From Faecalibacillus faecis (GTDB taxonomy: Bacteria; Bacillota_I; Bacilli_A; Erysipelotrichales; Coprobacillaceae), in assembly GCF_003024675.1 (NCBI RefSeq), contig NZ_PYLP01000002.1, positions 62,001 through 126,000 of the forward strand: a stretch of 64,000 nt of DNA. The letters are read 5' to 3'. Position numbers and translations under genes: made by a program. The first letter of the stretch is position 1. Every line of letters begins with the position of its first letter. Positions 9,433 to 19,077 of the stretch are shown here, piece by piece. The notes under the pieces were generated by a model. It ran no database searches. It saw only the letters and a list, made by a program, of their open reading frames with translations, and was not told where the DNA came from.

Positions 9433-9445
9433 AGGAGAAATAGAG

Positions 9446-9796
9446 ATGAATTTAACATTAGTAGATCAAATTACTAAAAAACAATTAAAATCTGATATCC
9501 CTGTATTCAAAGCTGGAGATACTTTAAAAGTTTACGTAAAAATCAAAGAAGGTAACAAATACCGTATCCAATTATTCGAAGGTGTTTGTATCGCAAGACA
9601 AGGTAAAGGAATTGCTGAAACTTTCACAGTTAGAAAAATTTCTTACCAAGTAGGTGTAGAAAGAACTTTCCCAGTTCATTCACCAATCATTGATAGAATT
9701 GAAGTTGCTAAAGTTGGTAAAGTACGTAGAGCTAAATTAAATTACTTACGTGGATTATCTGGTAAAGCTGCTAGAATCAAAGAAATCAGAAAATAA
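9446..9796 (+). CDS. rplS: 50S ribosomal protein L19
   Basis: Large-subunit ribosomal protein at the 30S-50S interface. The 116 residues contain the family motifs [25 protein letters not shown] and [21 protein letters not shown]. It is monocistronic: own promoter upstream, terminator starting at the stop codon. SD AAAAGGAG. Confidence 0.97.
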   Translation: MNLTLVDQITKKQLKSDIPVFKAGDTLKVYVKIKEGNKYRIQLFEGVCIARQGKGIAETFTVRKISYQVGVERTFPVHSPIIDRIEVAKVGKVRRAKLNYLRGLSGKAARIKEIRK

Positions 9797-9823
9797 GAAA
9801 TGGGCAACCATTTCTTTTTTTTT
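9796..9823 (+). terminator. Terminator after rplS
   Basis: An 8-bp stem AGAAATGG/CCATTTCT with loop GCAA, then eight or more T. The stem begins at the last base of the rplS stop codon. Confidence 0.88.
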
Positions 9824-9837
9824 ACTTTGAAATGAGC

Positions 9838-9843
9838 TATAAT
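9838..9843 (+). promoter_or_regulatory. -10 element of the lepB promoter
   Basis: Consensus TATAAT between the rplS terminator and lepB. The -35 region falls in the terminator T-tract and is a poor match. Confidence 0.5.
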
Positions 9844-9865
9844 ACAAAATAGCTATAAAGGAGTA

Positions 9866-10408
9866 GTGATTGATTTGAATAAAAAGAGAATAAAAGACGT
9901 TATTGAATTCCTTATAGTTTGTATGGGCGTTACCTTTGTGTTTCGTTTTGCTATCATGCCAATAAAAGTAGATGGTTCCTCAATGTATCCAACGTTACAA
10001 GATCATGATTATGCGTTTATGTCGAGAATTGATTTAAATCATATAGAACGTTTCGATATTGTGACATTGAATTGTAAAAAATTAGGAAATATTATTATAA
10101 AACGTGTGATTGGTTTACCTGGTGAAAAAATTGTTTATAAAGATGATCAATTATATATAAATGATGAGAAAATAGAGGAAGCTTTTTTAGATATTTCTTA
10201 TATAGAACAGGTAAAAAAAGATTATAATATTAGCTGTTTTACAGAGGATTTTGAATATACAATTGGTGATGATGAGATTTTTGTATTAGGAGACAATCGT
10301 TTGAATTCTCTTGATTCAAGATTATTAGGATGTTTTAAGGAAAAAGATATTTTATCCAAAAAAGGGTTTGTATTATTTCCTTTTAAAAATATGAAAGAGG
10401 TGGATTAA
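9866..10408 (+). CDS. lepB: Signal peptidase I
   Basis: Membrane serine protease that removes signal peptides from exported proteins. One N-terminal membrane helix (about 11-31) is followed by the catalytic box GSSMYPTL with Ser39 nucleophile, general-base Lys79 in IIIKRVIGLPGE, and GDNRLNSLDSR. About 180 residues. The start is uncertain: GTG at 9866 is only 2 nt after GGAG, while TTG at 9875 has 11-nt spacing and would give 177 residues. It lies 1 bp before rbgA. Confidence 0.95.
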   Translation: MIDLNKKRIKDVIEFLIVCMGVTFVFRFAIMPIKVDGSSMYPTLQDHDYAFMSRIDLNHIERFDIVTLNCKKLGNIIIKRVIGLPGEKIVYKDDQLYINDEKIEEAFLDISYIEQVKKDYNISCFTEDFEYTIGDDEIFVLGDNRLNSLDSRLLGCFKEKDILSKKGFVLFPFKNMKEVD

Positions 10409-10409
10409 A

Positions 10410-11267
10410 ATGGCACAAATACAATGGTTTCCAGGACATATGGCAAAAGCTAAAAGAGAAATCGCTGAAAAAATAAAATTAATTGATATTGTAGTAGAAT
10501 TAGTAGATGCAAGAGCTCCTTATTCAAGTAAAAACCCATTATTTAATGGTATTGTCAACAATAAACCTAGATTAATTGTTATGACAAAAGAAGATCTTGC
10601 AAATCCAAAAATTACTAAAAAGTGGATTCAATATTATAAAGATCATGGTTATTATGCAATGAGTGTTAATCTTAAACAATTCAATGAATATAAAAAAATT
10701 ATTCAAGTTTGTAAAGAAATCTTAAAAGATAAAATGGAAAGAGAAGCTAAAAAAGGATTAAAACCTCGGGCGATGAGAGCAATGGTTTTAGGAATTCCTA
10801 ATGTTGGAAAATCTACATTTATTAATCGTTTAGCCAAAAGGAAAGCAACAGTTACAGGAAATAAACCAGGGGTAACAAAAGCACAACAAATCATTAAAGT
10901 TGACAAAGATTTTGAATTATTTGATACACCAGGAGTTTTATGGCCAAAATTTGAAAATGAAACAGTTGCTCGAAATATCGCTTTGATTGGATCAATCAAA
11001 CAACAAATTTTACCAAGAGAAGATCTATTTATGTATGCTGTAGAGCATTTAGTAAAAAACTATCCAAGAAGTGTTGAAAATCGTTATCAAATAGAAATTG
11101 ATTTAGAAGGAGATTGGATTGAAAAATGTTATGATGATATTGCTTCTAACAAGAAAATCAAACCAGTTAGAGGAATTACGGATTATGAACGTGTGATGGA
11201 TATGTTCTTTACGGACTTATTTGATGGTGCTATTGCGAATGTCACATGGGAGTTACCATATGAGTAA
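10410..11267 (+). CDS. rbgA: Ribosome biogenesis GTPase RbgA (YlqF)
   Basis: Circularly permuted GTPase needed for late 50S assembly (L16 incorporation in Bacillus). The motif order is permuted: G4-like TKEDLA first (about 60), then G1 GIPNVGKSTFINRL (about 129-142), G2 region NKPGVTK and G3 DTPGVLWPK. The N-terminal IQWFPGHMAKAKRE is diagnostic. 285 residues. The last 8 bp overlap rnhB. Confidence 0.96.
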   Translation: MAQIQWFPGHMAKAKREIAEKIKLIDIVVELVDARAPYSSKNPLFNGIVNNKPRLIVMTKEDLANPKITKKWIQYYKDHGYYAMSVNLKQFNEYKKIIQVCKEILKDKMEREAKKGLKPRAMRAMVLGIPNVGKSTFINRLAKRKATVTGNKPGVTKAQQIIKVDKDFELFDTPGVLWPKFENETVARNIALIGSIKQQILPREDLFMYAVEHLVKNYPRSVENRYQIEIDLEGDWIEKCYDDIASNKKIKPVRGITDYERVMDMFFTDLFDGAIANVTWELPYE

Positions 11268-11883
11268 TTTACTTGAATATGAAAATAAATATTATGATTT
11301 AGGTTATAATTATATTATTGGTCTTGATGAGGCAGGAAGAGGACCCATGGCAGGGGAACTTGTTGTTGCTGGTGTTATTTTTCCTAAAGGTTTCTATGAT
11401 GAACGCATTTTTGATTCAAAACAGTTAACAGCAAAAAAAAGAGAGGCAATGTATCAAATTATTGTTGAAAATGCGCTAGCCTATCATATTGAAGTGATTT
11501 CTGTAGAAGATGTTGATCGTTTAAATGTTTATAGTGCAAGTCAAAAGGGTATGGAAAAATGTTGCCAGATATTAAAAAAAGAAAAAATGTTTGCTTTGAC
11601 AGATGCGATGCCTTTACATGATATTGAGCATCTTTCTATTATTAAAGGCGATACTTTATCCATGTCAATTGCAGCGGCAAGTATACTTGCAAAAGTGACA
11701 AGAGATCATTTAATGATTGAATACGCAAAGAAGTATCCTCAATATGGTTTTGAAAAACATAAAGGATATGTTACAAAAGCTCATAAAGAAGCACTTGCTA
11801 AATATGGACCTTGTCCGATACATCGTAAATCATTTAAACCTGTTCAAATGGTTATGAAAGAACAAATGTCATTCGACATTTAG
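11260..11883 (+). CDS. rnhB: Ribonuclease HII
   Basis: Removes RNA from RNA-DNA hybrids and misincorporated ribonucleotides. The 207 residues have catalytic acidic motifs GLDEAGRGPMAG and FDSKQL near the N terminus, SIIKGDTLSMSIAAASILAK and HKGYVTKAH. I chose ATG 11260 (overlapping the rbgA stop, SD TGGGAG 8 nt upstream) over an in-frame upstream start inside rbgA. The TAG stop lies in the terminator stem. Confidence 0.96.
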   Translation: MSNLLEYENKYYDLGYNYIIGLDEAGRGPMAGELVVAGVIFPKGFYDERIFDSKQLTAKKREAMYQIIVENALAYHIEVISVEDVDRLNVYSASQKGMEKCCQILKKEKMFALTDAMPLHDIEHLSIIKGDTLSMSIAAASILAKVTRDHLMIEYAKKYPQYGFEKHKGYVTKAHKEALAKYGPCPIHRKSFKPVQMVMKEQMSFDI

Positions 11884-11899
11884 TTCTTTTTTATTTTTT
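11860..11899 (+). terminator. Terminator overlapping the end of rnhB
   Basis: GAACAAATGTC pairs with GACATTTAGTTC (one bulged base), loop ATTC, then a long T-tract. Coding sequence and stop codon form part of the hairpin. Confidence 0.8.
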
Positions 11900-11956
11900 T
11901 AAAAAAAAGAAGAAAAAAAGTAAAAAATGGCTTATATACGTAGTGAGGTGATGATA

Positions 11957-12709
11957 TTGAAAGAAATCTTACTATTTTTTGCTTTAAAATATGATGGAGA
12001 TTTTCAAAGTATTTTAAAAGCGCTACAAAGAAAAGAAAAAGTAACGAATCAACAAAGAGAGGAGGCAGTTTCGAAAGTACAATCAAAGTATACAACGATT
12101 TTATGTGATGACTACCCAGAAGCATTAAAACAGATTTCATGTCCACCATTTGTCTTGTTTTATCATGGGAATTTGTCATTGTTAGATGAAAAATGTATTG
12201 GTGTTATTGGTAAAAGAGTACCAAGTGAATATGGAACAAGTGTAACCGATAAAATAGTGTGTGATTTGGTAAAAAATGAATATACTATTGTAAGTGGTAT
12301 GGCTCTTGGAATTGATACACTGGCTCATCGCAGTGCCATGAATAATCATGGGAAAACGGTTGCTGTTTTAGGAAGTGGCATTAATTATTGTTATCCAAAA
12401 AGAAACAGAGAGCTCTATTTGAAACTTAAAGAAGAGCACTTAATTGTGAGTGAGCATCCTAATGATTATGTGCCACAAGCAAAAGATTTCCCAAGTAGAA
12501 ATCGTTTAATTGCTGGGCTTAGTGAATCAGTTGTGGTAACAGAAGCGGAAAAAAGATCGGGAACCATGATTACGGTAGGGTATGCCCTTGACCAGGGAAA
12601 AGATATTTTTTGTGTACCCTCAAGAATAGGAGATCCTATTGGTTGTAATTTACTGATACAACAAGGGGCAAAACTTATTTTAGATATAAATGATATTATA
12701 GAAGAATAG
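11957..12709 (+). CDS. dprA: DNA processing protein DprA (Smf)
   Basis: Recombination mediator that loads RecA on incoming single-stranded DNA during transformation. A Rossmann-fold core is seen: GVIGKRVPSEYG, SGMALGIDTLAHRSAM, VLGSGINYCYPK and FPSRNRLIAGLS. About 250 residues, lacking a clear C-terminal winged helix. The near-perfect SD GAGGTGAT sits so close to ATG 11951 that TTG 11957 is the better start. Between the rnhB terminator and topA, as in Bacillus. Confidence 0.93.
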   Translation: MKEILLFFALKYDGDFQSILKALQRKEKVTNQQREEAVSKVQSKYTTILCDDYPEALKQISCPPFVLFYHGNLSLLDEKCIGVIGKRVPSEYGTSVTDKIVCDLVKNEYTIVSGMALGIDTLAHRSAMNNHGKTVAVLGSGINYCYPKRNRELYLKLKEEHLIVSEHPNDYVPQAKDFPSRNRLIAGLSESVVVTEAEKRSGTMITVGYALDQGKDIFCVPSRIGDPIGCNLLIQQGAKLILDINDIIEE

Positions 12710-12719
12710 AGAAATGGAG

Positions 12720-12747
12720 TTGACAAAGTGAAAAAAAACAATAATAA
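12720..12747 (+). promoter_or_regulatory. Putative topA promoter
   Basis: TTGACA, 16 bp, TAATAA, located in the 65-bp gap between dprA and topA. Confidence 0.55.
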
Positions 12748-12774
12748 TAGTTTTTGCGTAAAGGAGGATACATT

Positions 12775-14850
12775 ATGTACGATAAATTAGTTATTGTGGA
12801 ATCTCCTTCTAAATCAAAAACAATAGAAAATTATTTAGGGAAGGACTATCATGTTACTTCTTCTAAAGGACATATTCGTGATTTATCTACATCAGGTAAA
12901 GATGGTTTAGGAATTGATCAAGAAAATGAATATAAACCAAAATATGTTATTTCTAAAGATAAAAAAGATGTTGTTAAGGAATTAAAGGCTGCAGTAAAAG
13001 AAGCAAAAACAGTTTATCTAGCAACCGACCCTGACCGTGAAGGGGAAGCAATTTCTTGGCATCTTGCAGATGTTTTAGGTTTAGATATGGATGCGGATAA
13101 CCGTGTTGTTTTTAATGAGGTTACAAAAGATGCCGTCGTGGATGCTTTAAATCATCCTCGTAAAATAGATCAAAATCTTGTTAAATCACAAGAAACAAGA
13201 AGAGTATTAGATCGTATTATTGGATTTAAGCTTTCTAAACTCTTACAAAGAAAAATTAAATCAAAATCTGCAGGACGTGTTCAATCGGTAGCGTTACGTT
13301 TGATTGTTGAAAAAGAACGTGAAATTGAAGCATTTGTTCCTGAAGAATATTGGAAAGTAAAAGCAAACTTTATCAAAGATGATATTGATTTTGTAGCAGA
13401 ACTTAACAAAAAAGGGACAAAGAAAGTAAAAATTTCAAATGAAGCAGAAGCACTAGAAATCTTTAATGCATTATCAAAATCATTTGTTGTTGATAGTGTT
13501 AAAAAGACAAGTAAGAAAAGAGAATCAAAGCCTCCTTTTATTACTTCGACATTGCAACAAGAAGCTTCTTCAAAATTAGGGTTTAAAGCAAGAAAAACAA
13601 TGATGATTGCTCAAAAGCTTTATGAAGGGGTTCAACTTGAAGATGAAACAGTTGGGCTTATTACTTATATGCGTACCGATTCAACAAGACTTTCTGATGT
13701 GTTTGTTGAAAGTGCAACAAACTACATTAAAGAAAAATATGGTGCAAATTATGTTGGAAAAGTAAAAATAAGTAAGAAAAAAGAAAATGTTCAAGATGCC
13801 CATGAAGGAATTCGTCCAACAAGTGCCATGCGTACACCAGAATCTGTAAAGGAACATTTAACAAACGATGAATTTAAACTATATTCATTGATTTATGCAA
13901 GAGCAATTGCTTCTTTAATGGCTCCTTCAAAATTTGATGCAACAAGTCTTGTTTTAGAAAATAATGATTATTTCTTTAATGCAAGTGGATCTGTATTAAA
14001 GTTTGATGGGTATTTACGTGTTTATAGTCAATACGAAAAACAAAAAGATGAAGTCTTACCAGAAGTGGTAGAAAATGAAGTTTTAGAAAGTCAAAATATT
14101 GAAAAAACACAACATTTTACAAAACCACCAGCAAGATATACAGAAGCAAAACTTATCAAAGAAATGGAAGAATTAGGTATTGGTAGACCAAGTACGTATG
14201 CAATGATTATTGATACAATTCAAACAAGAGGTTATGTTGAACTTGTTGAAAAAGCGTTTAAACCAACTGAAAGTGGTATTCTTACAAGTGATCGTTTAAC
14301 GCAATTCTTTAATGATATTATTAATGTTGAATATACAGCTCAAATGGAAAAAGAACTTGATGATATTGCAGAAGGCGAAGACGATTATTTTGATGCGATT
14401 GATCATTTCATTAAAAAATTCCAGCCATTATTAGATGAAGCAAATGAAAAAATGGAAGTTATTGCCCCAAAGAAAACGGGTGAAAAATGTCCAGAATGTG
14501 GACACGATCTTGTAGAACGTCATGGGCGCTATGGTAAATTTGTTGCGTGTGAAAATTATCCAGAATGTAAATATATCAAAAAAGAAAAAGTGGAACCTGA
14601 ATATACTGGTGAAACTTGTCCAAAATGCGGTAGCCCAATGGTTTTCAAAACAGGGCGTTATGGCAAATTTGAAGCATGTTCAAATTATCCAGAATGTAAA
14701 TATATTAAAAACTCTAGAAAAAAGGCAGAACCAGTTATGACGGATGAAGTGTGTCCTAATTGTGGATCACCTGTCGTTATTAAAAAAGGACGTTGGGGTG
14801 AGTTCAAAGCTTGCTCAAATTATCCAAAATGTAAAACAATTATTAAGTAG
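12775..14850 (+). CDS. topA: DNA topoisomerase I
   Basis: Type IA topoisomerase relaxing negative supercoils. The 691 residues have a Toprim domain from the N terminus (VIVESPSKSKTIE, ATDPDREGEAISWH) and the active-site Tyr in LITYMRTDSTRLS at about 298. Three tandem C4 zinc ribbons begin near 570, 612 and 657 (CPECG, CPKCG, CPNCG, each with a CxNYPxC second half). The start is the ATG after AAAGGAGGATACATT. The stop codon is inside the terminator stem. Confidence 0.97.
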   Translation: MYDKLVIVESPSKSKTIENYLGKDYHVTSSKGHIRDLSTSGKDGLGIDQENEYKPKYVISKDKKDVVKELKAAVKEAKTVYLATDPDREGEAISWHLADVLGLDMDADNRVVFNEVTKDAVVDALNHPRKIDQNLVKSQETRRVLDRIIGFKLSKLLQRKIKSKSAGRVQSVALRLIVEKEREIEAFVPEEYWKVKANFIKDDIDFVAELNKKGTKKVKISNEAEALEIFNALSKSFVVDSVKKTSKKRESKPPFITSTLQQEASSKLGFKARKTMMIAQKLYEGVQLEDETVGLITYMRTDSTRLSDVFVESATNYIKEKYGANYVGKVKISKKKENVQDAHEGIRPTSAMRTPESVKEHLTNDEFKLYSLIYARAIASLMAPSKFDATSLVLENNDYFFNASGSVLKFDGYLRVYSQYEKQKDEVLPEVVENEVLESQNIEKTQHFTKPPARYTEAKLIKEMEELGIGRPSTYAMIIDTIQTRGYVELVEKAFKPTESGILTSDRLTQFFNDIINVEYTAQMEKELDDIAEGEDDYFDAIDHFIKKFQPLLDEANEKMEVIAPKKTGEKCPECGHDLVERHGRYGKFVACENYPECKYIKKEKVEPEYTGETCPKCGSPMVFKTGRYGKFEACSNYPECKYIKNSRKKAEPVMTDEVCPNCGSPVVIKKGRWGEFKACSNYPKCKTIIK

Positions 14851-14870
14851 AACATCTGTTCTACTTTTTT
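14846..14870 (+). terminator. Terminator at the topA stop
   Basis: A 9-bp stem AGTAGAACA/TGTTCTACT, loop TC, then T-tract. It contains the topA TAG codon and precedes trmFO by 17 bp. Confidence 0.85.
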
Positions 14871-14886
14871 AAAAAAGGAGAAAGAT

Positions 14887-16191
14887 ATGAATCAAAATCA
14901 AACAGTACATGTTATTGGAGCTGGACTTGCCGGCGTAGAAGCCGCTTATCAAGTAGCAAAGAATGGAATAAATGTTAAACTCTATGAAATGAGACCGGTT
15001 AAAATGACACCAGCACATCATACGGGTAATTTTGCGGAACTTGTTTGTTCAAATTCGTTAAGAGGGGATAATTTTAATAATGCGGTAGGTGTCTTAAAAA
15101 ATGAAATGGAAAAATTAGACAGTGTTATTATTAAATTTGCTAGAGAAAACAGTGTTCCTGCTGGTGGGGCGTTAGCGGTCGATCGTGAAGCTTTTTCTAA
15201 AGCTGTTACTGATTTTATAAGTAATCAGCCCCTTATTGAAGTTATTCATGAAGAAGTTACTACTCTACCTGAAGGACCTACAATTATTGCAAGTGGACCT
15301 CTTACAAGTGATGCTTTATCAAATGAAATCAAAGATTTATTAGGTGAAGAATATTTTTATTTCTTTGATGCGGCTGCGCCAATTATTGAAAAGGATAGTG
15401 TTAATTTTGATATAGCTTACTATAAATCAAGATATGATAAAGGTGAAAATGAATATATTAATTGTCCTATGACAGAAGATGAATTTAATCTTTTCTATGA
15501 TGAGCTCATGAAAGCAGAAGTGGTTAAACCAAAAGATTTTGAAGAAAAATTCTTTGAAGGTTGTATGCCATTTGAAGAAATGGCAAGAAGAGGTAAGCAA
15601 ACTTTATTATTTGGACCAATGAAGCCTGTAGGTTTATCGAAACCTGATGGAACAAGACCTTATGCAGTTGTTCAATTAAGACAAGATAATGTGCAAGCAA
15701 GTTTATATAATATTGTTGGTTTCCAAACGCATTTAACATGGCCTGAACAAAAAAGAATTATTCATCTAATTCCTGGACTTGAAAATGCAACATTTGTAAG
15801 ATATGGTGTAATGCATCGTAATTCATTTATCTGCTCACCTAAATATTTAAATCAAGATTATAGTTTAAAAAATCATGAGGGACTTTATATTGCTGGGCAA
15901 ATTACAGGTGTTGAAGGTTATGTAGAATCGGCACAAAGTGGAATGATAGCAGGAATGAATATGGTTCGCCATTTAAATAAGCAAGAACCAATTATTTTTC
16001 CTCGAGAAACGGTAATGGGTGCTTTATCTTATTATATTACACATTGTGAAGCAGAACATTTCCAACCAATGAAAGCTAACTTTGGTATTTTACCTGATTT
16101 AGAAACGCGTGTAAAAAAGAAATTAAGAAAAGAAGCTTATGCTAATAGAGCGGTTGAAGTAATGGATGAATTTATCAATGGACTTAAATAA
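14887..16191 (+). CDS. trmFO: Methylenetetrahydrofolate-tRNA (uracil-5-)-methyltransferase TrmFO
   Basis: Folate- and FAD-dependent enzyme making ribothymidine 54 in the T-loop of tRNAs. The N-terminal dinucleotide-binding motif is [14 protein letters not shown]; family motifs [22 protein letters not shown] and [15 protein letters not shown] follow. 434 residues, usual length. The topA-trmFO-xerC order is conserved in Bacilli. SD AAAAAAGGAG. Confidence 0.96.
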   Translation: MNQNQTVHVIGAGLAGVEAAYQVAKNGINVKLYEMRPVKMTPAHHTGNFAELVCSNSLRGDNFNNAVGVLKNEMEKLDSVIIKFARENSVPAGGALAVDREAFSKAVTDFISNQPLIEVIHEEVTTLPEGPTIIASGPLTSDALSNEIKDLLGEEYFYFFDAAAPIIEKDSVNFDIAYYKSRYDKGENEYINCPMTEDEFNLFYDELMKAEVVKPKDFEEKFFEGCMPFEEMARRGKQTLLFGPMKPVGLSKPDGTRPYAVVQLRQDNVQASLYNIVGFQTHLTWPEQKRIIHLIPGLENATFVRYGVMHRNSFICSPKYLNQDYSLKNHEGLYIAGQITGVEGYVESAQSGMIAGMNMVRHLNKQEPIIFPRETVMGALSYYITHCEAEHFQPMKANFGILPDLETRVKKKLRKEAYANRAVEVMDEFINGLK

Positions 16192-17080
16192 AGATAAAGA
16201 AAGCTTTATGGATTATTTAAAATACCAAAAACATTATTCTGAAAATACAATTGAAAATTATGAAAGAACACTCAATGAGTTTATCGGATTTTTAAACAAA
16301 GAAAGCATTGATGCGTTTTCAAAGGTGAAATATCCTTTAATGAGAGGTTATTTAACGTATTTAAATGAAAAGGGTGTATCTAAAAATACGATTAATAATC
16401 GTATTAGTTGTTTGCGTTCTTTATACAAATATTTAGTCAAAGAAGAATTGGTTGAAAATAATCCAATGACACTTATTGAAAATGTTAAGATATCTAAAAG
16501 AAATCCAGATTTTCTATTTCCAGAGGAAATGATTGAATTATTAGATAGTATTGATACAAGCGATGATTTAGGTGTTCGTAATAAAGCTATGTTAGAGCTT
16601 ATGTATGCTTCAGGCTTGCGTTGTTCAGAAGTGGTGAATCTAACATTAAATGTGATTGATTTTGATAATCGTATTCTTTTGATTCATGGAAAAGGGAACA
16701 AAGATCGTTATGTACCATTTCATGAATATGCTTCTAAATGGCTTATAAAGTATCTTGAAGAAGGTAGGGGTAATCTTGTAAGTCCAAACGAAGGACCGGA
16801 TTATGTTTTTGTTAATAACAGAGGACAACAAATGACGAATAGAGGCGTTCAAGATATTATTAAAAGAATTGGAAGAAATTATGATCCTACTAAAAAAATA
16901 CATCCTCATACATTTAGACATTCTTTTGCCACACATTTATTAAATGCGGGTGCAGATATTCGTACTGTTCAAGAATTACTAGGTCATGAAAATCTTTCAA
17001 CAACACAAATTTATACACATATTACAAAAGAACGTCTAAAAGATGTTTATTTACAGGCACATCCACGAAATAAAGAATAA
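16178..17080 (+). CDS. xerC: Site-specific tyrosine recombinase, XerC-like
   Basis: Chromosome dimer resolution recombinase by family and context (it follows trmFO). The N-terminal SAM-like core-binding domain is followed by the catalytic domain: Arg in [34 protein letters not shown] and the Tyr nucleophile in IYTHI. About 300 residues. Three in-frame ATGs (16166, 16178, 16208) are possible; the first two overlap trmFO. The codY and hslVU genes that follow in Bacillus are absent. XerC and XerD cannot be separated with certainty by eye. Confidence 0.9.
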   Translation: MDLNKDKESFMDYLKYQKHYSENTIENYERTLNEFIGFLNKESIDAFSKVKYPLMRGYLTYLNEKGVSKNTINNRISCLRSLYKYLVKEELVENNPMTLIENVKISKRNPDFLFPEEMIELLDSIDTSDDLGVRNKAMLELMYASGLRCSEVVNLTLNVIDFDNRILLIHGKGNKDRYVPFHEYASKWLIKYLEEGRGNLVSPNEGPDYVFVNNRGQQMTNRGVQDIIKRIGRNYDPTKKIHPHTFRHSFATHLLNAGADIRTVQELLGHENLSTTQIYTHITKERLKDVYLQAHPRNKE

Positions 17081-17087
17081 AAAAGTC

Positions 17088-17116
17088 TTGTTTTGTGTTG
17101 AATGTTATGATAATAT
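17088..17116 (+). promoter_or_regulatory. rpsB promoter
   Basis: TTGTTT, 17 bp, TAATAT with an upstream TG (extended -10). Predicted start near 17123, leaving a leader of about 100 nt. Confidence 0.65.
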
Positions 17117-17122
17117 ACTTAA

Positions 17123-17215
17123 GGTATTAAAAAATACACACATTATGAATTCATTTATCGAGTGCCTAATGGTGGTAAATGTTTGAAATAATGGAGGAAA
17201 AAAACGAAAAAGGAG
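17123..17215 (+). ncRNA. Structured leader of rpsB
   Basis: CATTTATC (17152) pairs with GGTAAATG (17174) as an 8-bp stem with one G-U pair around a 14-nt loop, in the long 5' UTR of rpsB. Autogenous control by S2 is common in bacteria, but this particular structure is not one I can match to a named family. Confidence 0.4.
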
Positions 17216-17225
17216 GAAATTACAC

Positions 17226-18059
17226 ATGTCAGTAATTTCAATGAAAAAATTATTAGAAGTAGGTGTTCATTTCGGACATCAAACAAAAAGATGGAATCCA
17301 AAAATGGCTCCATACATTTTCACATCAAGAAATGGTATTTACATTATTGATTTACAAAAATCATCTAAAAAAATCGATGAAGCTTATAAAGCAATGAATG
17401 AAATCGCTGAAAAAGGTGGAAAAGTTTTATTTGTAGGAACTAAAAAACAAGCTCAAGAAGCTGTTAAAGAAGAAGCTATCCGTTCAGGAAGTTACTATGT
17501 TAACTCACGTTGGTTAGGTGGAACATTAACAAACTTTAAAACAATTCAAAAAAGAATTAGAAGATTAATTGAATTAGAAAAAATGGAAAAAGATGGAACT
17601 TTTGATCTTTTACCTAAAAAAGAAGTTATCTTACTTAAAAAAGAAGCAGCTAAGTTAGAAAAGAACTTAGGTGGTATCAAAGAAATGAGAAGATTACCAA
17701 GTGCTTTATTTGTAGTAGATCCTAAAGCTGAACACAACGCTGTTGCTGAAGCAAGAATCTTAGGAATCCCTGTATTTGGTATTGTTGATACTAACTGTGA
17801 TCCAGATGAAGTTGATTATGTAATCCCAGCAAATGATGATGCTATTAGAGCTGTTAAATTAATTGTTGCAGCTATGGCTGATGCAATTTGTGAAGCAAAA
17901 AGTGAACCTTTAACTGTTGCTTATGTTAAAGATGAAGATGAAAAAGAAGTAACTATGAATGATGCTGTATCTTCTGTTGAAAACAATAATAGAAGAGGGC
18001 CAAGAAATAAAGCTGGTAGACCAGCTCAAAGAAGAGAAGCTAAACCAACTCAAGAATAA
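17226..18059 (+). CDS. rpsB: 30S ribosomal protein S2
   Basis: Small-subunit protein bridging head and body of the 30S. The 277 residues include [43 protein letters not shown] and [14 protein letters not shown]. The C-terminal 40 residues form a charged, Arg- and Asn-rich tail longer than in many homologues. SD AAAGGAGG. It forms the usual pair with tsf. Confidence 0.97.
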   Translation: MSVISMKKLLEVGVHFGHQTKRWNPKMAPYIFTSRNGIYIIDLQKSSKKIDEAYKAMNEIAEKGGKVLFVGTKKQAQEAVKEEAIRSGSYYVNSRWLGGTLTNFKTIQKRIRRLIELEKMEKDGTFDLLPKKEVILLKKEAAKLEKNLGGIKEMRRLPSALFVVDPKAEHNAVAEARILGIPVFGIVDTNCDPDEVDYVIPANDDAIRAVKLIVAAMADAICEAKSEPLTVAYVKDEDEKEVTMNDAVSSVENNNRRGPRNKAGRPAQRREAKPTQE

Positions 18060-18090
18060 TCAAGGCTGGAAATCATAAATATGTTGTGAT

Positions 18091-18114
18091 GGGAAAGCAA
18101 AGCTTTCCCTTTTT
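18091..18114 (+). terminator. Attenuator/terminator between rpsB and tsf
   Basis: An 8-bp stem GGGAAAGC/GCTTTCCC with a 3-nt loop followed by five T. Partial readthrough would set the S2:EF-Ts ratio. Confidence 0.8.
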
Positions 18115-18140
18115 AATAAATAAAAATGGAGGACAAAAAA

Positions 18141-19022
18141 ATGGCAATTAGTGCAAAATTAGTAAAAGAATTACGTGAAAAAACTGGTGCTGGAATGATG
18201 GATTGTAAAAAAGCATTAGAAGCATGTGATGGTGACATCGAAGCATCATTCGACTGGTTAAGAGAAAAAGGAATTGCAAAATCTGCAAAAAAAGCTGACA
18301 GAATTGCTGCTGAAGGTTTATCAGCATTCGCAATCAACGGTAACGTTGCAGCTATGGTTGAAGTTAACTCTGAAACTGACTTCGTAGCTAAAAACGCTGA
18401 ATTCGTTGCATTAGTAAACACAGTTTGTGAAGCAGTTGCTGCTAACAATCCTGCTGATTTAGAAGCCGCAAAAGCAATCGAAGTTGATGGAAAAACTCTT
18501 GAAACTACAATTGCTGAAGCTTCAGGAAAAATTGGAGAAAAATTATCTTTAAGAAGAATTAAAACTTTCACTAAAGATGATAACGAAGTATTTGGTGCTT
18601 ACTCACATATGGGTGGGAAAATGGTATCAATCGTTAAATTAGCTGATGCTACTGAAGAAAAAGCAAAAGACATCGCTATGCATGTTGCTGCTATCAACCC
18701 AAAATACATCTCTCAAGATGAAATTCCACAAGCTGAAAAAGATAGAGAAGATGCTGTACAAACTGAAATTATGGCAAATGATCCAAAATTAGCTAATAAA
18801 CCTGAAAAAGTATTAGAAGGTATTAAACGTGGTAAATTAAATAAAGTATTCTCTGAATGGTGTTTATTAGATCAAGAATTTATTAAAACACCAAAAGAAA
18901 CAGTTGCTAAATACTTAGGAAATAGTAAAGTATTAGAAATCGCTCGTTTCCAAGTTGGTGAAGGTATCGAAAAGAAAGAAGAAAACTTTGCTGAAGAAGT
19001 AGCTGCACAAATGAAACAATAA
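18141..19022 (+). CDS. tsf: Translation elongation factor Ts
   Basis: Guanine nucleotide exchange factor for EF-Tu. The 293 residues show the N-terminal UBA-like domain ([22 protein letters not shown]) and the core TDFVAKN and [11 protein letters not shown] motifs. The start is the ATG after GGAGGACAAAAAA; an in-frame upstream ATG overlaps the SD and is rejected. Confidence 0.97.
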   Translation: MAISAKLVKELREKTGAGMMDCKKALEACDGDIEASFDWLREKGIAKSAKKADRIAAEGLSAFAINGNVAAMVEVNSETDFVAKNAEFVALVNTVCEAVAANNPADLEAAKAIEVDGKTLETTIAEASGKIGEKLSLRRIKTFTKDDNEVFGAYSHMGGKMVSIVKLADATEEKAKDIAMHVAAINPKYISQDEIPQAEKDREDAVQTEIMANDPKLANKPEKVLEGIKRGKLNKVFSEWCLLDQEFIKTPKETVAKYLGNSKVLEIARFQVGEGIEKKEENFAEEVAAQMKQ

Positions 19023-19027
19023 TTATC

Positions 19028-19055
19028 AAGGACACTTTAAGTGTGTCCTTTTTTT
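19028..19055 (+). terminator. Terminator after tsf
   Basis: Stem AAGGACAC/GTGTCCTT with a 7-nt loop, followed by a T-tract. Confidence 0.85.
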
Positions 19056-19077
19056 GAAAGAAGAAGGAGATTATCTT

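Noticed and set aside
18113-18571. 152-codon - strand frame
   Set aside because: Antisense of tsf; low-complexity Ala/Ser composition typical of a mirrored coding gene.
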